NCBI GenBank assembly: GCA_947175605.1
Contig: CAMWNH010000010.1
Location: forward strand, 1 to 42,615
From: an uncultured Porphyromonadaceae bacterium
GTDB lineage: Bacteria; Bacteroidota; Bacteroidia; Bacteroidales; Muribaculaceae
Direction of reading: 5' to 3'
DNA length: 42,615 bases
This document shows positions 17,248 to 26,005 of the stretch, in pieces (within the stretch, counting starts at the first letter, position 1; every line of letters begins with the position of its first letter). Both the position numbers and the translations under genes were made by a program. A model generated the notes under the pieces. The model worked only from the letters and a program-made list of their open reading frames with translations. It did no database searches and had not been told where the DNA came from.

Positions 17248-19047
17248 ATGTATACAGCACCTGAAAAGATATTGGCCCAAGGCGTTTCCGACGCCGTGAA
17301 GGCTCTCTATGGTCTCGATGCGGACCCTGCGTCCATCGTGTCCTCGGCCACCCGCAAGGAGTTCGAAGGCAATCTCACCGTCATGGTGTTCCCCTTCGTG
17401 AAGGCCGCCCGCAAGGCCCCCGAAGCCGTGGGCAATGAGATTGGACAGTGGCTGGTCGAGAACGTGCCCGCAGTGAGCCGCTTCAATGTTGTCAAGGGTT
17501 TCCTCAACATCGTCATCGCTCCCTCGTTCTGGACCGGTGTGCTCGCCGGCATCGAAAAAACCGAACACTTCGGCCACAAGCCCGACACTGACGCGAGTCC
17601 GCTCGTGATGGTGGAATACTCCTCGCCCAACACCAACAAGCCCCTACACCTCGGCCACTTGCGCAATATCCTCCTGGGCTACAGCCTCTCGCAGATTCTC
17701 GCCGCATGCGGCAACCGCGTGGTCAAGACCAATATCGTCAACGACCGCGGCATCCACATCTGCAAAAGCATGCTCGCGTGGCAGAAGTGGTTCGACGGCC
17801 GCACGCCCGAGAGCGCGCATGTGAAAGGCGACCACCTCGTCGGCGACTGCTACGTGGCTTTCGACAAGCACTTCAAGGAAGAAGTGAAAAAATTGATGGC
17901 CGAGAATCCCGGCATGGACGAGGAACAGGCCAAGGCCGCGTCGCCTCTTATGCAGGAAGCACGCGAGATGCTGCTCAAGTGGGAAGCCCGCGACCCCGAA
18001 GTGCGTGCCCTCTGGGAGCGCATGAATCGCTGGGTCTACGACGGCTTCGACGAGACCTACAAGCGCATGGGCGTCGGCTTCGACAAGATCTATTACGAGT
18101 CCGACACATATCTCGAAGGCAAGGAGAAGGTGCTCGAAGGCCTCGAGAAAGGCGTGCTCTACCGCCGCGAGGACGGCTCCGTTTGGGCCGACCTGCGCAA
18201 CGACGGCCTCGACGAAAAGCTCCTGCTGCGTAAGGACGGAACCTCCGTCTACATGACCCAGGACATCGGCACGGCCAAGCTCCGTTTCCGCGACTATCCC
18301 ATCGACAAGATGATCTACGTCGTGGGCAACGAGCAGAACTATCACTTCCAGGTTCTCTCCATCCTGCTCGATCGTCTGGGCTTCTCCTGGGGCAAGGACC
18401 TCGTGCATTTCTCCTATGGCATGGTCGAGCTCCCCGAGGGCAAGATGAAGAGCCGCGAGGGCACCGTGGTCGACGCCGACGACCTCATGGCCAAGATGGT
18501 CGAAACCGCAGCCGAAGTGTCCGAACAGCTCGGCAAGCTCGACGGCCTCAGCGAGGCCGAACGCGCCGACATCGCCGAGATTGTGGGTCTCGGAGCGCTC
18601 AAGTACTTCCTCCTGAAGGTCGATCCCCGCAAGAACATTACCTTCAATCCCAAGGAATCCATCGACTTCAACGGCAATACGGGTCCCTTCATCCAGTACA
18701 CCTACGCCCGCATCCGCTCCGTGCTCCGCCGTGCCGCGGAAGCCGGATTCGCCGGTGGCGACTATTCCGCCGTCGAGCCCGGTGAAAAGGAGTCCGATCT
18801 CATCCAGCGCCTGGCCGACTATCCTGCCGTCCTCGCCGAGGCCGGTCGCACCTACTCCCCCGCGCTCGTGGCTAATTATGTCTACGACCTGGTGAAGCAG
18901 TACAACCAGTTCTACCACGACTGCCCCATCCTCAAGGAAGAAAACGCCGGCGTGCGCTCGCTCCGCCTGGCCATTAGCGATGCCACGGCGCGAATCGTGG
19001 CCGACGGCATGCAGCTCCTCGGAATCCGCGTGCCCGAAAGAATGTAA
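17248..19047 (+). CDS. argS: Arginyl-tRNA synthetase
   Basis: A 599-aa class I aminoacyl-tRNA synthetase charging tRNA-Arg. It has the N-terminal Add-1 domain, the HIGH-type signature EYSSPNTNKPLHLGHLRN, the KMSK-equivalent GKMKSREGTVV, and the C-terminal anticodon-binding DALR domain ending in GIRVPERM. The frame is open upstream into manC; ATG 17248 (MYTAPEKIL) gives the standard length. It lies between manC and the Bax inhibitor-1 gene in an apparently housekeeping operon. Confidence 0.97.
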   Translation: MYTAPEKILAQGVSDAVKALYGLDADPASIVSSATRKEFEGNLTVMVFPFVKAARKAPEAVGNEIGQWLVENVPAVSRFNVVKGFLNIVIAPSFWTGVLAGIEKTEHFGHKPDTDASPLVMVEYSSPNTNKPLHLGHLRNILLGYSLSQILAACGNRVVKTNIVNDRGIHICKSMLAWQKWFDGRTPESAHVKGDHLVGDCYVAFDKHFKEEVKKLMAENPGMDEEQAKAASPLMQEAREMLLKWEARDPEVRALWERMNRWVYDGFDETYKRMGVGFDKIYYESDTYLEGKEKVLEGLEKGVLYRREDGSVWADLRNDGLDEKLLLRKDGTSVYMTQDIGTAKLRFRDYPIDKMIYVVGNEQNYHFQVLSILLDRLGFSWGKDLVHFSYGMVELPEGKMKSREGTVVDADDLMAKMVETAAEVSEQLGKLDGLSEAERADIAEIVGLGALKYFLLKVDPRKNITFNPKESIDFNGNTGPFIQYTYARIRSVLRRAAEAGFAGGDYSAVEPGEKESDLIQRLADYPAVLAEAGRTYSPALVANYVYDLVKQYNQFYHDCPILKEENAGVRSLRLAISDATARIVADGMQLLGIRVPERM

Positions 19048-19070
19048 AACCTCTGTAAACAAACGCAAAT

Positions 19071-19763
19071 ATGCAAGACTACAACTACAACGGCGGTTCG
19101 GCCGTCGCCTCCCTCACTTCATCCGTGATGAAGCGCGTGTATCTGAAAATGACGCTCGGGCTCCTTCTCACCGCTTTCACCGCGCTTTTCTGCGCCTCAA
19201 GTTCATTCATCCACTTCTACATCACCCATCAGTGGCTCATGTGGGTGCTCATCATCGCTGAATTCGGAATCCTTTTCAGCCTCAGCGGTGCCATCCGCAA
19301 GATGGGAAATACCGCCGGGTCGGCCCTCTTCTACCTCTTCAGCATCATCAACGGCATGATGTTCTGTACCCTATTCCTTGCCTACAGCCCCACGGCCATG
19401 GTCAAGACATTCTTCATCACGGCCGGAACTTTCGGTGCCATGAGCGTCTACGGCTATTTCACCGACCGCGACCTTAGCAAGATCGGCTCCATACTCACCA
19501 TGGCCTTGTTCGGTCTCATCATTGCCATGCTGGTCAACCTTTTCCTAAAATCAAGCGGCCTCGACTGGATTATCAGCATCGTCGGCGTGATTATCTTCGT
19601 CGGCCTTACCGCTTGGGACACCCAGCAGGTCAAGACCATGGCCCAGTACGCAAGCCCCGAGCAGGCAGGTAGCCTCGCTATCGTGGGTGCCTTGAACCTC
19701 TATCTCGACTTCCTCAATCTCTTCCTCTTCCTCCTGCGTATTTTCGGCGGTTCGAGAGACTGA
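19071..19763 (+). CDS. Bax inhibitor-1/YccA family membrane protein
   Basis: A 230-aa integral membrane protein with about seven hydrophobic helices, matching the BI-1/YbhL/YccA family (TMBIM fold). The family-typical AWDTQQVKTMAQ segment after the penultimate helix is present. Bacterial members act as pH-sensitive cation (Ca2+) leak channels or modulate FtsH; the role here is not deducible. It begins 23 nt after argS and ends 2 nt before the MATE gene, so it is cotranscribed with both. Confidence 0.93.
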   Translation: MQDYNYNGGSAVASLTSSVMKRVYLKMTLGLLLTAFTALFCASSSFIHFYITHQWLMWVLIIAEFGILFSLSGAIRKMGNTAGSALFYLFSIINGMMFCTLFLAYSPTAMVKTFFITAGTFGAMSVYGYFTDRDLSKIGSILTMALFGLIIAMLVNLFLKSSGLDWIISIVGVIIFVGLTAWDTQQVKTMAQYASPEQAGSLAIVGALNLYLDFLNLFLFLLRIFGGSRD

Positions 19764-19765
19764 GG

Positions 19766-21124
19766 ATGGAACAACAACCCAATACACACATCGCCGAGCC
19801 GGGCATGCGCAATAGATACATGCGCATCGTCCGGCTCGGTTGGCCCATACTCGTAGGCCAGCTGGGCATGATCCTCACGGGCTTTGCCGATAATATTATG
19901 GTCGGCAGATACTCCACCGAGGCTCTTGCCTCGGCTTCCTTCGTCAACAACGTTTTCAATATCGCCATACTGGCGTGCATAGGCTTCACCTACGGAGTCA
20001 CTCCCGTCATAGGCGCCATGTTCGCCCGTGGCCGCTACGACGATATAGGAGCGGAAGTCCGTGCTTCCGCCGTGGTAAATCTCCTTTATTCCCTGCTCAT
20101 AACGGCAGCGATGTACGGCGTTTACATCGCTCTGCCTCATCTGGGCCAGCCCGTGCAGCTTCTGCCCCTTATAAAGCCCTACTTCCTGACGCATCTCGCC
20201 GGAGTCTGGGCCGTCGGACTCTTCAACGTATACTCCCAGTGGAGCTATGGCGTCAACGACACCAAAACACCCACAGTCATCGCCCTTGCAGCCAATGCCC
20301 TTAATGTGGCCGGAAACTACGCATTGATCTACGGCAACTGGGGCATGCCCGAACTCGGATTGACGGGTGCGGGACTCAGCACCCTCCTGGCCCGCGTCGT
20401 GTGTCCGGCAGCGATGTTTGCCGTGTTCCGTTTCGCGCGTCGCAACCGCGTGTATCATCCCGGCTACCGCTCTGCCCGGCTAACGGCCCGCAAAGCCTTG
20501 CGTATCGTGCGCGGATCCTTGCCCCTCTCGCTGCAGATGGCCTTCGAGACTGGCGCTTTCTCCGGCGCAGCCATAATAGCCGGATGGCTCGGAGCCATAC
20601 AGCTTGCCGCCTTCCAGATCATCATCGTTGTAGGTATGCTCGGCTTCTGCATATACTACTCCATAGGCTCGGCCACGAGCGTGCTCGTGGCCCATGCCGC
20701 AGGACGTGGCTCCGGACGCGAGATGCGACGCATGGCCTGGGCCGGATATCATGTCATGTTGGCAGTAATGTGCGTCTCAAGCCTCGTATTTGTCTTCTTC
20801 GGGCGCGACCTCATGGGAGCCTTCACCGACGATCGCGCTGTCCTTACGATGGCCTATACACTCATCTTCCCGCTTGTGCTCTATCAGCTCGGCGACGCCA
20901 CGCAGATAAGCTTTGCCAACTCGCTGCGCGGCACCGGACATGTAGGACCCATGTTCCTGATAGCGCTTGTTAGCTATATTCTCGTAGGCCTCCCCAGCAC
21001 CTATCTTATCGCCATACCTCTCGGTCTTGGCCTCCGGGGCATCGTCTTCAGCTTCTCTGTAAGCCTCTTCCTCGCAGGAGCGCTTTTCCTGCTCACCTTC
21101 CTCCGCGCCACCCACCGCAAGTGA
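19766..21124 (+). CDS. MATE family efflux transporter
   Basis: A 452-aa transporter with about 12 membrane helices of the multidrug and toxin extrusion family, antiporting organic cations or other compounds with Na+ or H+. The two-fold pseudo-repeat is visible (RLGWPILVGQLGMILTGFAD near the N-terminus; SLPLSLQMAFETGAFSGAA in the second half), as is the family motif around NDTKTPTVIALAANALNV. It starts 2 nt after the BI-1 gene. Substrate unknown. It is the last gene of the plus-strand operon, convergent with the TonB receptor gene. Confidence 0.93.
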   Translation: MEQQPNTHIAEPGMRNRYMRIVRLGWPILVGQLGMILTGFADNIMVGRYSTEALASASFVNNVFNIAILACIGFTYGVTPVIGAMFARGRYDDIGAEVRASAVVNLLYSLLITAAMYGVYIALPHLGQPVQLLPLIKPYFLTHLAGVWAVGLFNVYSQWSYGVNDTKTPTVIALAANALNVAGNYALIYGNWGMPELGLTGAGLSTLLARVVCPAAMFAVFRFARRNRVYHPGYRSARLTARKALRIVRGSLPLSLQMAFETGAFSGAAIIAGWLGAIQLAAFQIIIVVGMLGFCIYYSIGSATSVLVAHAAGRGSGREMRRMAWAGYHVMLAVMCVSSLVFVFFGRDLMGAFTDDRAVLTMAYTLIFPLVLYQLGDATQISFANSLRGTGHVGPMFLIALVSYILVGLPSTYLIAIPLGLGLRGIVFSFSVSLFLAGALFLLTFLRATHRK

Positions 21125-21179
21125 TGCCCCGCATTCATTATTGCCCGGTCCGTATCTTTTCCTGATATTGTGTACGAAC

Positions 21180-21209
21180 GTACGGACGAGCCTTCGGCCC
21201 GTCCGCAAC
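21180..21209. repeat. Dispersed intergenic palindrome, copy C
   Basis: CGGACGAGCC (21183-21192) and GGCCCGTCCG (21196-21205) form a 10-bp stem with one mismatch and a 3-nt loop, in the gap between two convergent genes. It shares 20 of 23 positions with copy A (112-134) and aligns without gaps to the inverted copy B (39771-39803). It could serve as a two-way transcription stop, but no T-run follows it. Confidence 0.6.
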
Positions 21210-21244
21210 TGAAATTGTATGATAAGCTTGTATTATCCCTATCC

Positions 21245-23554
21245 TTAGAATCGCGACTTCTCGGAGTTTCCGGCGCCTGTACCGCGATAGCGGTTTCGGC
21301 TGCTATTGAAGCGATACTGAAGTGTCAGCATTACTGAGCGGCCCGGTGAGTAGTTCTTCTGCACAATCCGCACGGCATCGTTATACATTATCGCGTCGTT
21401 CTGCGATGTGTTGAATATATCCTTTGCTTCAAGTGTCACGCTGAGCTTATTGTCCAAAAAGCCCTTGTAAATCTTCGCATTGACATACCATGGCGTGTTG
21501 GATAGCTTCATGTTGTTGTCCCACGAGTGTGTCATCAGCTGCGCGTCCACGTTCAGCCATATGTCGAACGGTAGCTTCAAAGCATTCTGCCACTGAAATA
21601 GAAAGCCCGGAGTATTCATCTTCATAGGCTCGCCCTCTACAGGAAGTGTAAGCCATTGCTTCATCATCCCGATATTCACTCGTGGCTGCCATATGCCTAT
21701 CCTGAACTGTGCGCCTGCGAAAGCCTGAAGATAGTGTCTGTGATTCAGATTCGCTGTTCTGATGATAGTGGCCTCGCCGTCCGTTCCGTATGGCTCGGTG
21801 ATATGGTACACGCCATCCTTGAAGTATGTATAGGAAAGCTGGGCGAAGAACTGACGCCACTGGGCCATATACTCCACTGTCTGGAGTTTGGTGGGCTTGA
21901 GATATGGATTCCCGCTTTCATACGTTAGTCGGTTGATGTAGCTCACTGCGCCGTCCAACTGTCCGTATCCGGGGCGTACGGTCTTTCCCGAGTAATTCAG
22001 GCCCATGCGCACACGGCCTATCTGCGTGGCCACATTCAACGATGGAAACAGATTGTTGTATGTCTTGCTCTGGCCATCGCGATGCATTCCCATTTCGAAG
22101 TAGTCAAACGTGACGTGTTCGTATCGGAGTCCTACGCCCAGATCGAAGCGCCCTAATTCCTGCTCTAATTCCACGAATGCGGCTGCATTGTTTTCGTCAA
22201 CGCGGTTATCGGTATCTTCGACTTCCTCGATGTTTGCGCTGAAGAGATTTGTCGCACGGGTTGACGTGTATTCCTCGCCGAAGCTGATCTGTCCACGCCA
22301 TAGTGGGTGACTCACTACTAATTTTTCGGCGAACATACGGTTGTGATTCGTTGAGCTCGTGTGCACTGCGCGGTCCTCTCCGGTTTCGCTGAATTCATCG
22401 CTCACGGACACTTCCCGATTTTTATACCATATATAGTCGGCATTAAAATCAATCGTCCACTTGCCGAGGATGCCGTTGTAGTATAGATTGGCGTTGTGTC
22501 TCGGCATTGCTATTGATTTGTTGTCGACGGCCGAACTGTATCGGTCAAGAAGACTTCCGTTTAGCCACACTTCACTTGGAATACTTCCGCTTGTATTATG
22601 CTTATTACGGCTGTTCTGGTAGTAGGCACCTATATTGTGCTTATCATTAAACATATATGAGAACCCGATTTTTCCGGTCATATCGTTGTATGTTTGCTTG
22701 CCCAGAGTGTGGAATGTCTGATTGTACACTCCTGTCGGGGTGTGGGTGGTCATATCGTTGCTGCGGTCATCGCGATTTGCTCCGTACCACCAGCCATAGT
22801 TGGCGAATAGTTCGAGCCCTCGCGTCCGATATTTCAGATCTATCGAGTTGCCTGTGCGGAAGTAGTGCTGCACCCCATTGTCCGTGCGGAGGGTGCCGCT
22901 GAGTCCGTCGCCTTTCGGTGCCTTGGTACGGATAAGTACAACTGATTTCACGTTTGCTGCGTATGCTGCTCCGGGATTGGTGATGACGGACACGTTTTTC
23001 ATGTCTTGTGAGTTGAGTTGGGCCAGTTCCTGAAGATCGGTTACTTTGCGTCCGTTGATGTAGATTTCGGGCGCGCCCTTACCGAATACTTCCAGTGTGC
23101 CTCCGTTGTTTACGATCATGGGCACACGTGACAGTACGTCATTGGCTGTCCCGGCCATGGCCAGCGCGCTTCCATCGATATTCGTTACAAGTGCGTTGCC
23201 TTTCATTGCAGTCGTGGGGCGGGTACTTTTTACAACTACCTCCCCAAGCTCTATAGAGGTGGGAATAAGATTGATTACACCCATATCACCGGATGAAGGC
23301 ACAGCTTCGGTTCGGCTTTCATATCCGACAAAAGAAAATTTTGCGGTAAGCGTACCTGTAAAGTCGGTGTCTATGCTGAATGCTCCGTCTTGATCCGTGA
23401 TCGTTCCTGTCACATAGGTGGAATCTCGTAGCAGAACCACATTCACAAAGTCGAGGGGGATACCGTTTTCCCCTGTCACTGTCCCCTTTATCTCTCGGCA
23501 AAATGCGGGGACTACTGCCGCGAAGGCGATAAGAATTAAAAATATACGTTTCAT
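21245..23554 (-). CDS. TonB-dependent outer-membrane receptor (OMP_b-brl_3 type)
   Basis: A 769-aa outer-membrane protein. A signal peptide (MKRIFLILIAFAAVVPAFC) is followed by a carboxypeptidase-regulatory-like beta domain (EIKGTVTGENGIPLDFVNV, about 20-100), a plug-like region (DVLSRVPMIVNNGGTLEVFGKGAPEIYINGRKV split in the text, about 135-220) and a large C-terminal barrel. This matches the outer-membrane beta-barrel family of Bacteroidota that lacks a SusD partner. ATGs at 23560 and 23554 are both possible. It follows the small lipoprotein by about 10 nt, so the two form an operon. Ligand unknown. Confidence 0.9.
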   Translation of the reverse strand: MKRIFLILIAFAAVVPAFCREIKGTVTGENGIPLDFVNVVLLRDSTYVTGTITDQDGAFSIDTDFTGTLTAKFSFVGYESRTEAVPSSGDMGVINLIPTSIELGEVVVKSTRPTTAMKGNALVTNIDGSALAMAGTANDVLSRVPMIVNNGGTLEVFGKGAPEIYINGRKVTDLQELAQLNSQDMKNVSVITNPGAAYAANVKSVVLIRTKAPKGDGLSGTLRTDNGVQHYFRTGNSIDLKYRTRGLELFANYGWWYGANRDDRSNDMTTHTPTGVYNQTFHTLGKQTYNDMTGKIGFSYMFNDKHNIGAYYQNSRNKHNTSGSIPSEVWLNGSLLDRYSSAVDNKSIAMPRHNANLYYNGILGKWTIDFNADYIWYKNREVSVSDEFSETGEDRAVHTSSTNHNRMFAEKLVVSHPLWRGQISFGEEYTSTRATNLFSANIEEVEDTDNRVDENNAAAFVELEQELGRFDLGVGLRYEHVTFDYFEMGMHRDGQSKTYNNLFPSLNVATQIGRVRMGLNYSGKTVRPGYGQLDGAVSYINRLTYESGNPYLKPTKLQTVEYMAQWRQFFAQLSYTYFKDGVYHITEPYGTDGEATIIRTANLNHRHYLQAFAGAQFRIGIWQPRVNIGMMKQWLTLPVEGEPMKMNTPGFLFQWQNALKLPFDIWLNVDAQLMTHSWDNNMKLSNTPWYVNAKIYKGFLDNKLSVTLEAKDIFNTSQNDAIMYNDAVRIVQKNYSPGRSVMLTLQYRFNSSRNRYRGTGAGNSEKSRF

Positions 23555-23564
23555 ATTCATGTTT

Positions 23565-23981
23565 TTAGTGGTTTTTCATTTCAATAAGTGCGTCAATAAG
23601 GCTGCCGTCAGTGACTATGCCCTTTTCCTCAAGCTTGTTTGCTATTTTTTGCTTGACGTCGCTGTAAACGGAAGTACCTGTTTCTTCCCAAGTGTAGAGC
23701 ACGGAGCAATCATAATTACTCGTCACACGGGCGTTTCGCTCTATCCGGGTGCCGGCGGAGTCGCTTGTGTAAAATATGACTACTGTCTGAAGCTTGTTTC
23801 CGTCGACTTCGCGAACGTCCGACATTCCTATGTATCGGACTTCGGAGATTGAATCGTACTTTGCATGTACTATGCCGGCGAGATTTTTGTCCCGCACATC
23901 TCCGATACCTGCGTTGCATGACAGGAGGAGATGGAATGCCATCAGTATTGCAATGGCGGGAATAATGGATTTCTTTTTCAT
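23565..23981 (-). CDS. Small predicted lipoprotein of unknown function
   Basis: A 138-aa protein (141 aa from the alternative ATG at 23990) that I do not recognise. MKKKSIIPAIAILMAFHLLLSC gives a clear lipobox with Cys22. The mature part is short and predicted alpha/beta: HAKYDSISEVRYIGMSDVREV, LQTVVIFYTSDSAGT, then a C-terminal helix VKQKIANKLEEKG. No enzymatic motif is evident. It lies directly upstream of, and is cotranscribed with, the TonB receptor, so an accessory surface or periplasmic role for that receptor is a reasonable inference. Confidence 0.75.
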   Translation of the reverse strand: MKKKSIIPAIAILMAFHLLLSCNAGIGDVRDKNLAGIVHAKYDSISEVRYIGMSDVREVDGNKLQTVVIFYTSDSAGTRIERNARVTSNYDCSVLYTWEETGTSVYSDVKQKIANKLEEKGIVTDGSLIDALIEMKNH

Positions 23982-24015
23982 TTTTTGCATCGGGTTTTTT
24001 ATGTTTTCCTGGATG

Positions 24016-24048
24016 CAAAATTATGCCTAAAAGAATTTTTATTCCAAA
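24016..24048 (-). promoter_or_regulatory. Promoter of the lipoprotein-TonB receptor operon
   Basis: On the minus strand TTTG (24045-24048), a 21-nt spacer and TAATTTTG (24016-24023) match the Bacteroidetes consensus in both boxes, about 30 nt upstream of the lipoprotein start. Confidence 0.7.
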
Positions 24049-24067
24049 TCTTAGAGTTTTAATACAA

Positions 24068-24103
24068 ACGATGCAACCTGCTGATATTCAGAGGCTGCAT
24101 CGT
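24068..24103 (-). terminator. Probable terminator of the LuxR-type regulator gene
   Basis: ACGATGCA (24068-24075) pairs perfectly with TGCATCGT (24096-24103), with a further CCT/AGG and CTG/CAG inside. On the minus strand the hairpin is followed by TTGTATT, a weak U-tract, 40 nt after the regulator stop codon. Confidence 0.55.
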
Positions 24104-24144
24104 GTAAAAGTTTTAATTCGGTTCTTTCGCGTCTATATAGTGTC

Positions 24145-25812
24145 TTAATGCTGATATTGATTTTGCAGAAAGTGGACTATATCTTCCTTCTCGGGCACTC
24201 CGAGTTTCTTGCGTATCGCGGTTTTCCTTACATAGATGGTCGAAGTTGTATGCCCGCTGATCACACTTATTTCCTTTGTGGAAAATCCGGCTATCATCAG
24301 AACTATTATTTGTTCTTCCTTCCTGCTGAGTAGATTGCCATAATTGGAATGAAGCTTTGTGTAGAAACCGGAATAGAGGTTGTCTATTATCTCATACACC
24401 GACGTCCAGTCCACAAGCTCGCCGTTTGTATCTCCGTCAATAGAGGAAATCCTTCGCAACATCTCTTGATTCTGCTCTGTTGGTGCTTCCGCCACCATCT
24501 TGATAATGCCTAATTGCCTTAGCATGGCGCTTCTCAATGCCGCCGATTCAGGATGCCCCTGTTCTTGTGCGGCCGGTGCGGATTTATATTCTTCAACCAT
24601 TTTCTGTAGGGCCTCGATGCGTTCCTCGTTTTCGCGTTCGCGTTCACGTCTTATGAAGATTATCCACGATGCGAATCCTATGCTCATCAGAGCCACCAGA
24701 ACAATGACGAGTATCACAACCGTCTTGCGCTCATTCGCTGCTTTAAGTTCAAGAGCGCGACCTTGTTGGATCAGTGCCCCCCGCTCCGATTCCCATTGTG
24801 AGGCTTTAATACGATTGAATCGCTCGTTCTGGCGATTATTCAACCCGTTGATATGAGCCAGTGTTATTTTCCCGGTGTTTTTATAGTCAAGGATCGCATG
24901 CAGCAGATTGGTATAGCTGCGATAATGAGCGTCTTCTTCGCCTCTTAGTTCCATAGCCAGACTGTCCGCCATTGCAAGGTGTCGTGCCGTTAGGTGCAGG
25001 TCGCCTCTGCTAAGCGCGTTGATTGCTTGTTGAAAATGGAGTAAATCAGCGCCCCCGTTCTGGCGCCCGGCCTTTTGGAATATTTCTTCAATCAGAGCCT
25101 CGCTTTCATCAGGCTTGCCGGCTTCCGTCAGTAGCTGTGCCCGCTCGATTTCAAGCGCGAATTGTGTTTTTCCTCGATTGCTCTTTCGGGCATAATCTAT
25201 TAGTTCATCCAGAATATACAGCGCCGAATCTGCCATATTGGAGTATTCATATCCTGCTGCGAGCATATATTTGGCCTCAAGTTTTCTAAGTGAATCCTTC
25301 TCGAGGCTGATGAGCCTTTTAGCCAGCGGGAGCAGCTCTTTTCCGTGATATTCCGAGGCACCTAACAGTGTTCGCACCCTGAGCGTCTGCACCATTATCG
25401 AATCCGGAACATTTTTCAGATTCGTGAGTGAGTCCAGCATGGATATGGCCCCTCGTGTATCTCCAACCCAGAATTTATACCATGCATAGGCTATTCCGCT
25501 TCGTACATCCCTCACCATGTCTTTCCCACGGTAGTAGTCGTGAGCGTATTGGATCAGCGAATCCGCAATCATCGACCGATTCTGTTTCATATGTCCATAA
25601 GCCTTGAGATAGATGAGCTTTGCACGTATTGAGTCAGCCTTGAGATCAGAAGGATCTATATTTTCGAGTATCACCAGTGCGCTGTCGGAATTAGTCTGCA
25701 TTAGTTTCTCGGCTTCTCCGATTTCTTTGTCGTATTCCGACATCGATCTCGAACAGGAGAACATAATTCCCGATGCGATTATCAGCAGCAAAAAGTAGAT
25801 TACAGTCTTCAT
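24145..25812 (-). CDS. Membrane-spanning TPR protein with LuxR-type DNA-binding domain
   Basis: A 555-aa one-component regulator. The N-terminus MKTVIYFLLLIIASGIMFSC is a lipoprotein-type signal with Cys20. Residues about 25-345 are helical with TPR-like repeats (SDSALVILENIDPSDLKADS; MADSALYILDELIDYARKS). A transmembrane helix (364-387) is followed by a charged coiled coil (388-412) and, at 495-540, a LuxR-type HTH (LSRKEEQIIVLMIAGFSTKE, then STIYVRKTAIRKKLGV). This predicts a periplasmic TPR sensor linked to a cytosolic DNA-binding domain. The frame opens at 25914 but ATG 25812 starts the signal peptide. It lies upstream of, and is a candidate regulator for, the TonB receptor operon. Confidence 0.88.
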   Translation of the reverse strand: MKTVIYFLLLIIASGIMFSCSRSMSEYDKEIGEAEKLMQTNSDSALVILENIDPSDLKADSIRAKLIYLKAYGHMKQNRSMIADSLIQYAHDYYRGKDMVRDVRSGIAYAWYKFWVGDTRGAISMLDSLTNLKNVPDSIMVQTLRVRTLLGASEYHGKELLPLAKRLISLEKDSLRKLEAKYMLAAGYEYSNMADSALYILDELIDYARKSNRGKTQFALEIERAQLLTEAGKPDESEALIEEIFQKAGRQNGGADLLHFQQAINALSRGDLHLTARHLAMADSLAMELRGEEDAHYRSYTNLLHAILDYKNTGKITLAHINGLNNRQNERFNRIKASQWESERGALIQQGRALELKAANERKTVVILVIVLVALMSIGFASWIIFIRRERERENEERIEALQKMVEEYKSAPAAQEQGHPESAALRSAMLRQLGIIKMVAEAPTEQNQEMLRRISSIDGDTNGELVDWTSVYEIIDNLYSGFYTKLHSNYGNLLSRKEEQIIVLMIAGFSTKEISVISGHTTSTIYVRKTAIRKKLGVPEKEDIVHFLQNQYQH

Positions 25813-25889
25813 TATATGGCTTATACCGATTTTGGTGATCTCAATGAATGGATTTGATTTGTTTGTGGCCCTCGGAGGCTTGCATGGCG

Positions 25890-25897
25890 CAAAGATA
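25890..25897 (-). promoter_or_regulatory. -7 element TATCTTTG for the LuxR-type gene
   Basis: A full TAnnTTTG match on the minus strand, about 78 nt upstream of the ATG at 25812. No good -33 box was found. Confidence 0.45.
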
Positions 25898-25950
25898 CGA
25901 CAAATAATCCACACTGCTACCTAATCTTGGTCATGCGTGGACATTTAACA

Positions 25951-25984
25951 AAAAGAAAACGCGGCGCCTGCGTGGCGCCGCGTT
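25951..25984 (-). terminator. Intrinsic terminator of the OmpA-family gene
   Basis: AACGCGGCGCC (25958-25968) pairs perfectly with GGCGCCGCGTT (25974-25984) over 11 bp; read on the minus strand the stem is followed by TTCTTTT. Confidence 0.92.
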
Positions 25985-26005
25985 CTCGTATGGGGGGTGT
26001 CCCGA

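Noticed and set aside
17644-19068. 474-codon minus-strand frame opposite argS
   Set aside because: A shadow of GC-rich argS codons, with His/Val/Glu-biased composition; argS on the plus strand has full signature motifs.
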